In this document: one piece after another, positions 44,212 to 54,891 of the stretch | Layout of the letters: each line of letters begins with the position of its first letter | Numbering within the stretch: the stretch's first letter is position 1 | From: JAIBJN01 sp035461525 | Lineage (GTDB): Bacteria; Actinomycetota; Thermoleophilia; Gaiellales; Gaiellaceae | Assembly: GCA_035461525.1 (NCBI GenBank) | Contig: DATHVD010000006.1 | Coordinates: 1 to 64,000, forward strand | Direction: 5' to 3' | DNA: 64,000 bases | The notes under the pieces: generated by a model | Told to the model about the DNA's origin: nothing | Database searches by the model: none | What the model saw: only the letters and a program-made list of their open reading frames with translations | Program-made: the position numbers and the translations under genes

Positions 44212-45385
44212 CCTCCTCGCTCACGTCAACGGCCCGCGCCCGTACGAGCTCCCCGGCAGGCGCCTCCACCAGCCAGGGAGTGTAGTCGTCTCCGTAGCCG
44301 CGACCGGGCCGGTCGACGAGGACGACGTCCTCCGAGCCCACCTTCTCCCGCCACCGCCGCCGGCAGGCTTCGGCGGAGAGAGCGCGCAGACGCGCGCTCC
44401 GCTGCTTCTTCCGGGCGGGCGAGACCGTGTCGGCGGCCGCCGTCCGCGTCCCGGGCCTGGGCGAGTACGGGAAGACGTGCACCTTCGTGATGCCGGCCTC
44501 CTCGACGACCGCGAGCGTGCGCTCGAATGCGGCGTCGTCCTCGGCCGGAAAGCCGACGATGACGTCGGTCGTGAGGTTGAAGCCGGCCGCGAGGGCGACC
44601 CGGCGCAGGTAGGCGGCCACGGTGTATCGCCGTCCCATCGCGGCGAGCACGTCGTCGTCCCCCGACTGGAGCGGGACGTGCAAGTGCGGCGAGACGGCCG
44701 GCGTCTCACGCATCGCGGCGACGAGCGACTCGCTCAGGTGGTTCACCTCGATGGAGGAGAGGCGGAGCCGCTCGAGGCCCGGCGTCGCCCCGGCCTCCCG
44801 CACGAGCCTCGGCAGGTCGTAGCCGGCCTCTCGGTCGCGGAAGCAGCCGAGGTTGATGCCGGTGAGGACGACCTCGCGGTGACCCTGCTCCACGCGGCGG
44901 CGGATCTCGCGCAGCACGCCGGCGGCGCTCCGGCTGCGCGAGGCACCGCGGACCTGCGGGATGACGCAGAACGCGCACGAGAAGCTGCACCCGTCCTGGA
45001 TCTTCACGAAAGCCCGTACGCGGTCGAGCCCGACGTCCGCGCGCACGCAGCCGACCGCGCCAACGTCGCCGGCGACGAACGCGGGCGTCCGCTCGCCGGG
45101 AAGCCGGACGACGGTGACGTTCCCGGGAAGCCCGGCGAAGGCCTCGCCGGCGAGGTTCGCCCCGCAGCCGGTGACGTAGACGCGCTCCGCGGAGCGGGAG
45201 GCGCGGCGGGCCGCCTGCCGCGACTTGCGGACGGCCTCGTGGGTGACGCAGCAGGTGTTCACGACGACGATCTCGGCGCCTGCCCCGCGCTCGACGTGGC
45301 CGTCGGCAACGAGGCGCTCCCGGATCTCCTGCGCGTCGGTCTGCGAGACCTTGCAGCCGAGGAACTGGACGGCGAAGCTCGGCAC
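44189..45385 (-). CDS. mtaB: tRNA t6A37 methylthiotransferase MtaB-like
   Basis: A 398-residue radical SAM enzyme adding a methylthio group to t6A37 of tRNA. The N-terminal UPF0004 domain has FLGCKVSQTDAQEI, VVNTCCVT and VTGCGANLAGE with three cluster Cys. The radical SAM cluster is CSFSCAFC, followed by VLTGINLGCF and HVPLQSGDDDVLAAMGR. A short TRAM-like tail ends the protein. GTG start. The promoter is probably repeat copy F, which gives a leader of about 48 nt with a hairpin. Confidence 0.93.
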   Translation of the reverse strand: MPSFAVQFLGCKVSQTDAQEIRERLVADGHVERGAGAEIVVVNTCCVTHEAVRKSRQAARRASRSAERVYVTGCGANLAGEAFAGLPGNVTVVRLPGERTPAFVAGDVGAVGCVRADVGLDRVRAFVKIQDGCSFSCAFCVIPQVRGASRSRSAAGVLREIRRRVEQGHREVVLTGINLGCFRDREAGYDLPRLVREAGATPGLERLRLSSIEVNHLSESLVAAMRETPAVSPHLHVPLQSGDDDVLAAMGRRYTVAAYLRRVALAAGFNLTTDVIVGFPAEDDAAFERTLAVVEEAGITKVHVFPYSPRPGTRTAAADTVSPARKKQRSARLRALSAEACRRRWREKVGSEDVVLVDRPGRGYGDDYTPWLVEAPAGELVRARAVDVSEEGVVGVAA

Positions 45386-45404
45386 GACCGCCGATGCTAC
45401 AAGC

Positions 45405-45491
45405 CCCGCGGGGCCACCGCGGTCCTCCCTCCGGTTTCGAGTCTACTGCCGAAAAGCGCGCGGGTGGGTGCCCGAACGTGTCGATTCAAGC
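45405..45491 (-). repeat. Intergenic promoter-like repeat, copy F, upstream of mtaB
   Basis: Minus-strand copy. CGACACG (45477-45483), exactly 31 nt, TAGACT (45440-45445), then CGAAACCGGAGGGAGG and a CCGCGG/CCGCGG hairpin with a TGGCC loop. It is oriented toward mtaB and is the only promoter candidate for it. Confidence 0.65.
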
Positions 45492-45510
45492 GCGACTTCG
45501 TCCCGAACCG

Positions 45511-45921
45511 TCACGTCGTCCTCTTGCCGGATGGCCCCGGGCTGCGCGTACGGGCCAGGGCGTACGCAGCGGCCCCGGCCGCGAGGAGCACGCCCCCGGC
45601 GACGAGCCACGGAACCGGGTCGCTCCCACCGCACGTGATCGACGTCTGCCCGGGCTGCACCGTCAGCTCGCCGCTCTCCGGGCACGGCGTCGCGTCGCGG
45701 TTCAGGAACGCGACGGCGAGGAGCACGAGGCCGGCCCCCGACGCCCCGCCCAGAAGCTCGGGCCACGGGCGGCAGGCTCGCCCGACCAGCCAGACCGCGG
45801 CAAGCGCGAAGGGCAGGACGAGCAGACCGATCGAGAACCCCGACAGGACGGCGAAGAAGAGCGACCCGCCCGCGAACGCCCACGCGAGAAACCAGGGCCA
45901 CCCCTGCCGCTCCCGCTCCAT
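45511..45921 (-). CDS. Small integral membrane protein of unknown function
   Basis: A 136-residue protein with four predicted transmembrane segments (about residues 10-28, 29-47, 56-73 and 103-121). An extracytoplasmic loop carries two Cys (ATPCPESG and SITCGGSD), and the C-terminal tail is basic. The loop Cys pair may form a disulphide. No family is recognised. It lies 9 nt after prmA, so it belongs to the hrcA operon. Confidence 0.7.
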   Translation of the reverse strand: MERERQGWPWFLAWAFAGGSLFFAVLSGFSIGLLVLPFALAAVWLVGRACRPWPELLGGASGAGLVLLAVAFLNRDATPCPESGELTVQPGQTSITCGGSDPVPWLVAGGVLLAAGAAAYALARTRSPGPSGKRTT

Positions 45922-45930
45922 GCTCGCAGT

Positions 45931-46698
45931 CTATTCTCCAGGTCGCTCGAGCAGGTCGGCGACCCAGCCGGCGGCCTCGCGCCGTTTCACGACCCGCCAA
46001 CCGGCGGGCGTCGGTCGCTCCGCGGCAAGGTAGCCGGATCCGACGAAGAGGCGCCCTCCGAACCGCTCGGCGGCGCGCTCGACGGGCTCGCGGGCGATAT
46101 TTGCCACGGCGACGTCGACGGCCGGGAGCGGGTCGGCGAGCGCGTTTGCGAACCGCGCCTCGACCTCGACGCCGTTGGCGGCGGCGTTCGCTCGCGCGGC
46201 ATCGACGGCGGCCTCGTCGTCGTCCAGGGCAACGACCGGGGCGAAGCCGAGCGCAGCCGCGGCGACGGCGAGGACCCCCGACCCGCAGCCCAGGTCGACG
46301 AGTCCTGCGGGCTCGAGCTCGAGCAGGTGCTCGAGGCAGAGGCGCGTCGTCGGGTGCGCTCCCGTGCCGAAGGCGCGCCCGGGGTCGAGCACGATCGCGA
46401 TCGCCCCGGGCTGCGGAGCCTCCCAGGACGGGCCGATCCAGAGCGGGCCCACGCGCGCGGGGCGATGGAACCTCTTCCACGCGTCCTCCCAACCCTGCGC
46501 GACGGGGCGCTCGGACACCGATCCCAGCGGGCGCAGCAACCCTCGCGCGTCGGCCCGCTCGGTGTACGCGGCGAGCTCGACCAGAGGCCCCTCCTCCCGC
46601 TCCTCGAAGCCCTCCGGGAAGTGCGCCACGAACAGCGCTCGCGCCTCCTCCGCGCGTGCGGCCTCGACGCGGACGGCGACGCGGCGCAGGCCGCTCAG
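45931..46698 (-). CDS. prmA: Ribosomal protein L11 methyltransferase
   Basis: A 255-residue SAM-dependent methyltransferase. The substrate domain spans residues 1-90 and the catalytic domain contains LDPGRAFGTGAHPTTRLCLE, VDLGCGSGVLAVAAAALG and the NIAREP motif (NIxxxP). No ATG, GTG or TTG is found before the conserved N-terminal strand. The best start is a CTG at 46698 that overlaps the dnaJ stop as CTGA. A GTG further in would delete the first strand and helix of the substrate domain. Confidence 0.88.
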   Translation of the reverse strand: MSGLRRVAVRVEAARAEEARALFVAHFPEGFEEREEGPLVELAAYTERADARGLLRPLGSVSERPVAQGWEDAWKRFHRPARVGPLWIGPSWEAPQPGAIAIVLDPGRAFGTGAHPTTRLCLEHLLELEPAGLVDLGCGSGVLAVAAAALGFAPVVALDDDEAAVDAARANAAANGVEVEARFANALADPLPAVDVAVANIAREPVERAAERFGGRLFVGSGYLAAERPTPAGWRVVKRREAAGWVADLLERPGE

Positions 46699-47822
46699 CG
46701 AAAAACGGAGCGGAGCTTCTCGAAGAAGCCGCCGTCCGACCCGTAGTTGGAGTCGTGCTCGCTCCGCTGGAGGCGCTCGAGCAGGTCGCGCTGCTCGTCC
46801 GTGAGGTTGCGCGGCACGGCGACGCTCACGAGCACGCGGTGGTCGCCCCGCCCCCGACCCTGGAGGACAGGCATGCCGTGACCGCCGAGGACGCGGGTCT
46901 CGCCGGGCTGCGTGCCGGGCTCGAAAACGAGTTCCACCCGGCCGTCGAGGGTCTCGACAGCGACCGTCGCGCCGAGAGCGGCCTCGGTCATCGTCAACTC
47001 GACGGCGGAGATGACGTCGTTGCCCTCGCGGACGAAGCGCGGATCGGGGCGGACGTGCACGAGCACGTAGACGTCGCCGGCCCGTCCGCCGACGACCCCC
47101 GCATGACCCTCCCCGGAGAGCCGGATGCGCTGACCGTCGTGGATGCCGGCCGGGATGTCGACCTCGAGCTCGCGCTCCTCCGTCACCCGCCCGGCGCCGG
47201 CACACTCCTCGCAGGGGGTCTCGACCACCTCGCCGGCGCCGCCGCACTCCGGACAGGCCTGCGTTCGCACGACCTGGCCGAAGATGGAGCTCGACACCGA
47301 CTGCAGCCGCCCGGCGCCGCCGCACGTCGAGCAGCGGGTGGGCGACGTGCCCGGGGCCGCCCCGGTCCCGGCGCACGACGCGCATGGCACGACGACGGGA
47401 AACGGGACGGGCTTCGTCGCGCCCGTCGCCGCGTCGGCGAGCTCGATCTCGACCTCGGCGAGGACGTCGGCGCCCCGGGCGCGCCTCCTCCCGGGACGGC
47501 CGCCGAAGCCGCCGAGGAGGTCGTCGCCGAAGAAGACGGAGAAGATGTCGCCGAGGCTCCCGAGGTCGAACTCGGTCGGGCGGAAGCCGCCGGTCGCGAG
47601 GCCGTCGTGCCCGAAGCGGTCGTACAGCTCCCGCGTCTCCCGCTTGGAGAGGACCTCGTACGCCTCGGCCGCCTCGCGGAAGCGCTCCTGCGCGTCCGCC
47701 TGCTCGGAGACGTCGGGGTGGAGCTCGCGCGCGAGCCGCCGAAACGCCGACTTGATCGCTTTCTCGTCGGCGTCGCGCCGGACGCCGAGGATCTCGTAGT
47801 AGTCGCGCCTGGTCGTGGCCAC
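46695..47822 (-). CDS. dnaJ: Chaperone DnaJ
   Basis: A 375-residue DnaK co-chaperone. The J domain (residues 7-70) has HPD. A Gly/Phe-rich linker is followed by the zinc domain with four CxxCxGxG-type motifs (CASCAGTG, CSTCGGAG, CPECGGAG, CEECAGAG), then the substrate-binding domains. The GTG start is 36 nt after hrcA. This is the hrcA-linked dnaJ typical of Actinomycetota, with dnaK elsewhere. Confidence 0.96.
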   Translation of the reverse strand: MATTRRDYYEILGVRRDADEKAIKSAFRRLARELHPDVSEQADAQERFREAAEAYEVLSKRETRELYDRFGHDGLATGGFRPTEFDLGSLGDIFSVFFGDDLLGGFGGRPGRRRARGADVLAEVEIELADAATGATKPVPFPVVVPCASCAGTGAAPGTSPTRCSTCGGAGRLQSVSSSIFGQVVRTQACPECGGAGEVVETPCEECAGAGRVTEERELEVDIPAGIHDGQRIRLSGEGHAGVVGGRAGDVYVLVHVRPDPRFVREGNDVISAVELTMTEAALGATVAVETLDGRVELVFEPGTQPGETRVLGGHGMPVLQGRGRGDHRVLVSVAVPRNLTDEQRDLLERLQRSEHDSNYGSDGGFFEKLRSVFR

Positions 47823-47858
47823 GCCCCTAGCGTACTCCCGGCCGCCGCCGTCGCCGGG

Positions 47859-48902
47859 CTACTCCTCGTAGAGCTCCTCGACGAAGCGGGAAAGCTCGTG
47901 CGCGGCCGAGCGGACGGCGGCGATCGCCTTGACGTAGTCCATGCGGACGGGGCCGAGGAGGCTGACCGCCCCGAGGTTGCGATGCTGGAGGCCGTAAGGG
48001 GCGCCGACGAGCGCCACGCCGGCGAGGTCCGGATCCTCGAGATCCGCGCCGACGCGCGCGAACGGACGCTTGGAGACGAGGCTCGCCCGTAGGAGGTCGA
48101 GCATCGCGGCGCGCTGCTCGAGCACCTCGAGCAGGTGCCGGTACGTCCGCAGCTCGTCTGAGCGAAACTCGTCCAGGACTCCCGCCGCGCCGCCCACGTA
48201 GAGCGTCTGCTCCTCCGACTCGAGCGCCTCGGTGAAGGCAGGGCTCAGCCGGTCGAGGAACGTGCGCTCCGACGGGGAGAGGTCGAGGTTCTCGAGCCGG
48301 GAGCGAAGCATGCGCGCCCCAAGCTGGAGACCGGCGACGGTCTCGTTCAGATACTCGCCGGCCCAGTCGGCCAGCCCGGAGTCGACCGGCTCCTCGAAGG
48401 CAACGAGGCGCTTCGTAACCCCGCCGGTCGACGTGATGACGACGACCATGACGAGGTTCGGCTGGAGCAGGAGCACCTCGACGTGGCGGACGATCGTCGT
48501 TGCGAGGGGCGGCGCCGAGACGAGGGCGAGCAGGTGCGAGACCTCGGCGAGCGCCTCGGTCGTGGCCCGGAGCGCCGAGTCGACCTCGCTCTCGACGTGG
48601 GAGAGGTCGAGCACCAGTGCGTCCCGTCGCGGGCCGAGACGGTCGAGAAGCCGGTCGACGAAGAAGCGATAGCCGACGTCGGTGGGCACACGCCCCGCCG
48701 AGGTATGCGGATGCATGAGAAGCCCCTGCTCCTCGAGGACGGCGAGCTCGTTCCGCACGGTCGAGGCGGAGACGCTGAGGCCGGTCCGCTCGACGAGCGT
48801 CTTCGAGCCGACGGGCGTCCCCGTGGAGACGTGCTCCTCGACGACGCTCGCCAGGATCAGCTCCTGGCGAGGGGTGAGGCGCGGCTGAAGCGAGTCGGCC
48901 AT
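47859..48902 (-). CDS. hrcA: Heat-inducible transcription repressor HrcA
   Basis: A 347-residue repressor. The N-terminal winged helix contains LTPRQELILASVVEEHVSTGTPVGSKTLV and SASTVRNELAVLEEQGLLMHPHTSAGRVPTDVGYRFFVD. The GAF-like and dimerisation parts follow, ending with LGAVSLLGPVRMDYVKAIAAVRSAAHELS. ATG 48902 was preferred over TTG 48911 because a TACACT box ends 9 nt before it. No CIRCE inverted repeat was found upstream, so autoregulation is not supported here. Confidence 0.95.
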   Translation of the reverse strand: MADSLQPRLTPRQELILASVVEEHVSTGTPVGSKTLVERTGLSVSASTVRNELAVLEEQGLLMHPHTSAGRVPTDVGYRFFVDRLLDRLGPRRDALVLDLSHVESEVDSALRATTEALAEVSHLLALVSAPPLATTIVRHVEVLLLQPNLVMVVVITSTGGVTKRLVAFEEPVDSGLADWAGEYLNETVAGLQLGARMLRSRLENLDLSPSERTFLDRLSPAFTEALESEEQTLYVGGAAGVLDEFRSDELRTYRHLLEVLEQRAAMLDLLRASLVSKRPFARVGADLEDPDLAGVALVGAPYGLQHRNLGAVSLLGPVRMDYVKAIAAVRSAAHELSRFVEELYEE

Positions 48903-48907
48903 GGTCT

Positions 48908-50023
48908 TCAAAGTGTACTTTTTGCAGGCGTTTCTGCCATCAGCTCTGCGGTGACCCCGCCGCCGAGAAACCGGCCGCGGCGGGTGAGGGCGATGCCGCA
49001 GCCGCGCCGCTCCGCGAGGCCGAGTACCTCCATGCGGGCGAGGGCCACCGGGTCGACCGCGCCCTCGACGTCGGCGAGCGGGACGGGCTCGTCGAGACGG
49101 AGCCCGAGCAGGAGGCGCTCTTGCCGGCGGACGGCCGCGGAGAGCGGCTCCTCCTCACGAGGCGGCCGCCGCCCGGCCGACAACGTGTCCAGGTATCCAC
49201 CGAGCCCGGGGCGGTTGCGCCAGCGCAGGCCCTCGACGGTGGAGACTGCGCCGATGCCGAGGCCGAGGTAGTCGCGGCCGAGCCAGTATGCGAGGTTGTG
49301 ACGGGCCTCCCACCCTGGCCGGCAGAAGTTCGCTGTCTCGTACCAGCGGTAGCCGGCGCCGACGAGCGCGTCGACGACCAGCTCGAAGTAGCCCTCCATC
49401 GCGTCGGCCTGGTGCTCGAGCTCCGCCCCGTACGCGTGGGCGAAACGCGTGCCGGGCTTCGCTTCGAGCTCGTAGCAGGAGAGGTGCTCCGGCCCGAGCG
49501 CGAGCGCATCGGAGAGGTCCGCCTCGAGATCGGCCGCGCTCTGGCCCGGGATCCCGTAGAGGAGGTCGAGAGAGAGGTCGTCGAACCCCGCGTCGCGCAG
49601 GTGTCCGAAGGCCCGCCGGATCGCGTCCGGGCCGGCGCCCCGCTCGAGCACGTCGAGGAGGTGCGGCCGGAAGCTCTGCGCCCCGAGAGAGACCCGCGTG
49701 GCGCCGCCGGTCCGCAGGAGCGCGGCGAGCTCGGGGGTGATCGTCTCCGGGTTCGCCTCCACGGTCACGTCGTCCGCGGGCGGCAGCGCCGCGAGGACCT
49801 GCTCGAGTGCCCGCGGCTCGGTGAAGGTCGGCGTCCCTCCCCCCAGAAAGATCGTGTCGAGCCGCGTGTCGAGAGACCCGGCCTCGAGCCCGAGCTCCGC
49901 GACGAGCGCGTCGGCATAGGCGCCGTGCGCGTCGCGGCGGCCGACGAGCGTGACGAAGTCGCAGTAACCGCACCGGAGGGCGCAGAACGGCAGGTGGACG
50001 TAGAGGTGGCGGACGCCGCTCAC
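48908..50023 (-). CDS. hemW: Heme chaperone HemW (radical SAM, HemN-like)
   Basis: A 371-residue radical SAM protein starting SGVRHLYVHLPFCALRCGYCDF with the CxxxCxxC cluster site. Other motifs are TIFLGGGTPTF, VEANPETITPE, RVSLGAQSF and LDLLYGIPGQS. It lacks the N-terminal extra Cys of true oxygen-independent coproporphyrinogen oxidases, so HemW is the better name. GTG 50023 is fixed by the conserved N-terminus. The longer frame runs through repeat copy B. Confidence 0.93.
   Translation of the reverse strand: MSGVRHLYVHLPFCALRCGYCDFVTLVGRRDAHGAYADALVAELGLEAGSLDTRLDTIFLGGGTPTFTEPRALEQVLAALPPADDVTVEANPETITPELAALLRTGGATRVSLGAQSFRPHLLDVLERGAGPDAIRRAFGHLRDAGFDDLSLDLLYGIPGQSAADLEADLSDALALGPEHLSCYELEAKPGTRFAHAYGAELEHQADAMEGYFELVVDALVGAGYRWYETANFCRPGWEARHNLAYWLGRDYLGLGIGAVSTVEGLRWRNRPGLGGYLDTLSAGRRPPREEEPLSAAVRRQERLLLGLRLDEPVPLADVEGAVDPVALARMEVLGLAERRGCGIALTRRGRFLGGGVTAELMAETPAKSTL
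48912..48917 (-). promoter_or_regulatory. -10 box of hrcA
   Basis: TACACT on the minus strand, within the end of hemW, ends 9 nt before the hrcA ATG. Leaderless or nearly so. Confidence 0.45.
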
Positions 50024-50028
50024 ACCGT

Positions 50029-50112
50029 CACTCTTTCGGCACGTTTCGCGCACCACACGCGCGCTTTTCCGCTGTACGCTCGAAAGCGGGTGGTGGGCCG
50101 GGGTGCCCAAGG
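50029..50112 (+). repeat. Intergenic promoter-like repeat, copy B
   Basis: An 84-nt plus-strand element between the hemW start and the lepA stop. CGGCACG (50037-50043), 31 nt, TACGCT (50075-50080), then CGAAAGCGGGTGGTGGGCC. It aligns with copy A without gaps. A transcript from it would run antisense into lepA. Confidence 0.7.
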
Positions 50113-50140
50113 AAGAAGGGCGTTTCTGAGGGCGGCGGCG

Positions 50141-51924
<1,784 letters not shown>

Positions 51925-51928
<4 letters not shown>

Positions 51929-53532
51929 TCTCCGTCCGTTGTAGCTGATCGGCGGCGAAGGGAGAGGAGCGTCTGCAGCTCGCGTACCCGCAGAAGCGCC
52001 GCCGAGCCCAGGAAGACGACCGCCCCCGCGCCGACGGCGAGGCCGACGGAGAGGATCTGCGCCCCGACGGAGCGCCCCACCGACTGGTCGAGGCCGTACC
52101 ACACCCCGTACGCGGCGCCGGCCGCGAGCGCTGAGGCGGCGGCGATGCGGGCGTAGGAGGAGAGGATCGCCCGTCCCTCGATGCGGCCAAGCCGGCGCTG
52201 GAGGACGACGAGGAGCGCCAGCGTGCCGGCGACGTTGACGAGCGACGTCGCCAGCGGGATGCCCCAGACGCCGACGCGGTAGAGGATCGAGTTGAAGACG
52301 ACGTTCAGGGCGAGGTTCCCGAGCGCGATCGAGGTCGGCACCCAGGCGGACTGCAGGCTGAAGAACGCGCGGTTCAGCATCAGCATCGTGCCGTTGAAGG
52401 TGAGGCCGAGCGCGAAGGCGGCGAGCGCCCCCGCGACCACGGGCGTCTGGGTGGGCGTGAACTCGCCCCGCTCGTAGAGAAGCCGGACGATCGGCTCCGC
52501 GAGGACGGCGCTGACGGCGCTGGCCGGGAGCAGCAGGAAGCCGATCTGCCTCAGGCCGAGCGAGACGGTCTCGCGGAAGCCGACGAGATCCTCCCGCGCG
52601 GCGAGCCGTGAGAGCCGTGGGAAGAGCACCGTGGCGACGGCCACCGAGAACATGCCCTGCGGAAGCATGTAGATGCGGAAGGCCGCGTCGATCGAGGCGG
52701 GCGCGAGGTTCGGGTCGACGAAGCGGGCCGCGAAAAACGTATTCACGACGAGGTTGAAGTTGATGAGGCCGAGCCCGAGCGTGACCGGAAGCATGAGGGC
52801 GAAGACGCGCTTCACCGCCGGGTCGCGCAGGTCGATCACCGGCCGGATGCGCCCGTCCCGCCCGCGCAGCCACCAGACGGGCGTGAAGACCTGGATCACC
52901 GTCCCTGCCAGGATGCCGCCCGCGTACACGTAGAGCCGCGCCTCGGGGCTCTCGAACATCGGCACGAAGACGACGAGCGAGACGATGATCGCGACGTTCC
53001 ACAGCACCGGCATGAGCGCCGGCACCGTGAACTCCTCGTAGGAGTTCAGGATGCCGACGACGATGCCCGAGACTCCCATGAGGATCACGATCGGGAAGAG
53101 CACGCGCGAGAGCGTCGTCGCGAGCCCCTCGAGCTCGCCGAGGCCGAAGAGGCCCATCACCCAGGGCGCGACGAGGAAGAACACCCCGGTGGCAGCGCCG
53201 AGGACGATGAGCACGAGCCAGATGAGCGTGGAGGCGAGCCGCCACGCGCGCTGACGCTGCTCCTTCTCGAGCAGCTCGCTGAAGACGGGCACGAAAGCTG
53301 CCCCGAGGGCCATGTCGGCGGCGAGCGCGCGCACGAGGTTCGGTACCTGGAAGGCGACCGTGAACGCGTTGATCTCGCCCTCGACGCCGAAGTAACGCCG
53401 GGCGACGATCTCGCGAACGAGGCCGAGGACGCGGGAGACCCCCGTCGCAGCGGCGAAGATCGCGGTCGAGAGCGCGAGGCGGCGGGGCCGCCTCTCCCGC
53501 ACAGTGGATCCAGCCTCCGCCTCGCCGCTCAC
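51925..53532 (-). CDS. murJ: Lipid II flippase MurJ/MviN
   Basis: A 535-residue protein with about 14 transmembrane helices, moving lipid II across the membrane for peptidoglycan synthesis. Motifs are [54 protein letters not shown] and [12 protein letters not shown] 53532 was chosen because TATCCT ends 6 nt upstream. A second GTG at residue 12 is possible. Co-transcribed with lepA. Confidence 0.94.
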
Positions 53533-53538
53533 CCGGCG

Positions 53539-53544
53539 AGGATA
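53539..53544 (-). promoter_or_regulatory. -10 box of murJ
   Basis: TATCCT on the minus strand ends 6 nt before the GTG, indicating a leaderless murJ-lepA mRNA. Confidence 0.5.
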
Positions 53545-53574
53545 GGCGAGCGGCCGGAGGCGGCGGACTCCTGG

Positions 53575-53580
53575 TAGGAT
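53575..53580 (+). promoter_or_regulatory. -10 box of rpsT
   Basis: TAGGAT lies 33 nt before the rpsT ATG, divergent from the murJ box. The leader would be about 27 nt. Confidence 0.45.
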
Positions 53581-53587
53581 TGCGCCC

Positions 53588-53603
53588 GGCCCCCCAGGGG
53601 GCC
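53588..53603 (+). promoter_or_regulatory. Leader hairpin with T-rich tail before rpsT
   Basis: GGCCCC / GGGGCC form a 6-bp stem with a CCAG loop, followed by TTTCTT and then the ATG 10 nt after the stem. There is no Shine-Dalgarno sequence. It looks like an attenuator or a site for S20 autocontrol. Confidence 0.45.
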
Positions 53604-53613
53604 TTTCTTCCGT

Positions 53614-53883
53614 ATGCCGAACATCAAGCAACAGAAGCGACGCGTCAACACCGCCGCCCGGCAGCGGCTCGAGAACCTCCGCTACCGCTCGACGGCGAAG
53701 ACGCTGTACAAGAGGCTCGAGGCGGCCGTGGCCGAGGGAGACGCGGACGCGGCCGCGACCGCCCATCGCGAGCTCGTCCGCTGCCTGGATCGCGCGGCCG
53801 CGACCCGGGCGATCGAGCCGAACCGCGCGGCGCGCAAGAAATCGCAGGCCGCCCGCCTGGTCGCGGACGCGTCCTCCTCGTAG
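53614..53883 (+). CDS. rpsT: 30S ribosomal protein S20
   Basis: An 89-residue basic, helical protein binding 16S rRNA. It starts [20 protein letters not shown] and contains [14 protein letters not shown] near the C-terminus, both typical of S20. ATG 53614 is the only start. No Shine-Dalgarno site is present, and a hairpin with a T-rich tail directly precedes it. It is convergent with holA. Confidence 0.96.
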   Translation: MPNIKQQKRRVNTAARQRLENLRYRSTAKTLYKRLEAAVAEGDADAAATAHRELVRCLDRAAATRAIEPNRAARKKSQAARLVADASSS

Positions 53884-53901
53884 GCCGAGCCTGGCGCCCT
53901 T

Positions 53902-54876
53902 CTAGCGGCGGATCACGGGCTCGGGGTGGCGCACGAGGTCGACCAGCGCACGCTCGAGCTCGAGCTCACCGCTGAGACGGCTACCCCCTTTGAGCGCCTC
54001 GTCCAGGCCCGCGAGCCGGATCACGGCCTCGTCGAGCTCGTCGCGGGAGTAGTTCTCCGCGTAGGCGGCTGCTTTGCGCACCCTGTACTCGTGCTTCCGC
54101 AGGCGCTTGGCGATGTCCCGGATCGAAACGCCCTCGCCGGCGAACGCCTGCACCTGGCGAACGAGGGTGACCTGCGCGGAGAGCCGCACGGCCACGACGA
54201 ACGGCTCCGTCCCGTGCTCGAGGTCGGCCTGGCACGCGGCAAGGGCGGCGGGAAGGTCGCGGGCGCCCCACGCGTCGGTGATCGCCCACTGGGACGTCTC
54301 GTGCGCAGGCACGGCCAGGAGCTCGACGGCGCGACGGCCGACGTGCTCGCCGGCAGCCCAGGCGGCGAGCTTCTCAGCCTCGGTGGCGAGCGCGGTCGCG
54401 TCGTCGCCGACGATCTCCACGAGCGCGCGGGCAGCGTCGGCATCCGCGGCGAGGCCGACGCGCTCGAACTGCCCCCGCACCCACGCGGGCAGATCGCGCT
54501 TCGACACGTCGAAGGTCAGGACCTTCCCGGCCTTTCCGACGAGCGCGGGGAGCTTCGAGGCCTTGAGGTCGCCCCCGGCCACGAGCGCGAGCACGGCGCC
54601 GGGCGCCGGGTCGGCCGCATACGCGGCGACCGCCTCGTCGTCCTCGGCCTTCCAGCGCTCCACGTCCTCGACGATCACCAGTCGCCCGCCTCCGTCGGCG
54701 AAGAGCCCGAGCGAGTTGCAGGCGGCGACGGCCTCCGCCCCGCTCGCGCTCTCGGCGGAGAGCATCTCGACGGACGACGCCCCGAAGCGGCCGCGGAGCC
54801 GCTCGAGCGCGCGCCTGATCTTGGGGCGGTCGCCGCCGGCCAGGAGGTAGAGCGGGCGAAGCTCGTTGTCGGCCAC
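53902..54876 (-). CDS. holA: DNA polymerase III subunit delta
   Basis: A 324-residue clamp-loader subunit. The N-terminal AAA-like domain starts NELRPLYLLAGGDRPKIRRALERL. Later motifs are LKASKLPALVGKAGKVLTFD, the lid segment LPAWVRGQFERVGL and the C-terminal collar RLSAQVTLVRQVQAFAGEG. GTG 54876 was preferred over TTG 54885 because a TATGCT box at 54885-54890 overlaps the TTG. comEC lies immediately upstream, as in many Gram-positive genomes. Confidence 0.9.
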   Translation of the reverse strand: MADNELRPLYLLAGGDRPKIRRALERLRGRFGASSVEMLSAESASGAEAVAACNSLGLFADGGGRLVIVEDVERWKAEDDEAVAAYAADPAPGAVLALVAGGDLKASKLPALVGKAGKVLTFDVSKRDLPAWVRGQFERVGLAADADAARALVEIVGDDATALATEAEKLAAWAAGEHVGRRAVELLAVPAHETSQWAITDAWGARDLPAALAACQADLEHGTEPFVVAVRLSAQVTLVRQVQAFAGEGVSIRDIAKRLRKHEYRVRKAAAYAENYSRDELDEAVIRLAGLDEALKGGSRLSGELELERALVDLVRHPEPVIRR

Positions 54877-54884
54877 CGCGCGCA

Positions 54885-54890
54885 AGCATA
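54885..54890 (-). promoter_or_regulatory. -10 box of holA
   Basis: TATGCT on the minus strand, just upstream of the comEC stop, ends 8 nt before the holA GTG. It would allow holA expression independent of the competence genes. Confidence 0.45.
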
Positions 54891-54891
54891 G

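Noticed and set aside
48903..49000. CIRCE operator upstream of hrcA
   Set aside because: No TTAGCACTC-N9-GAGTGCTAA-like inverted repeat was found. The region is the coding end of hemW.
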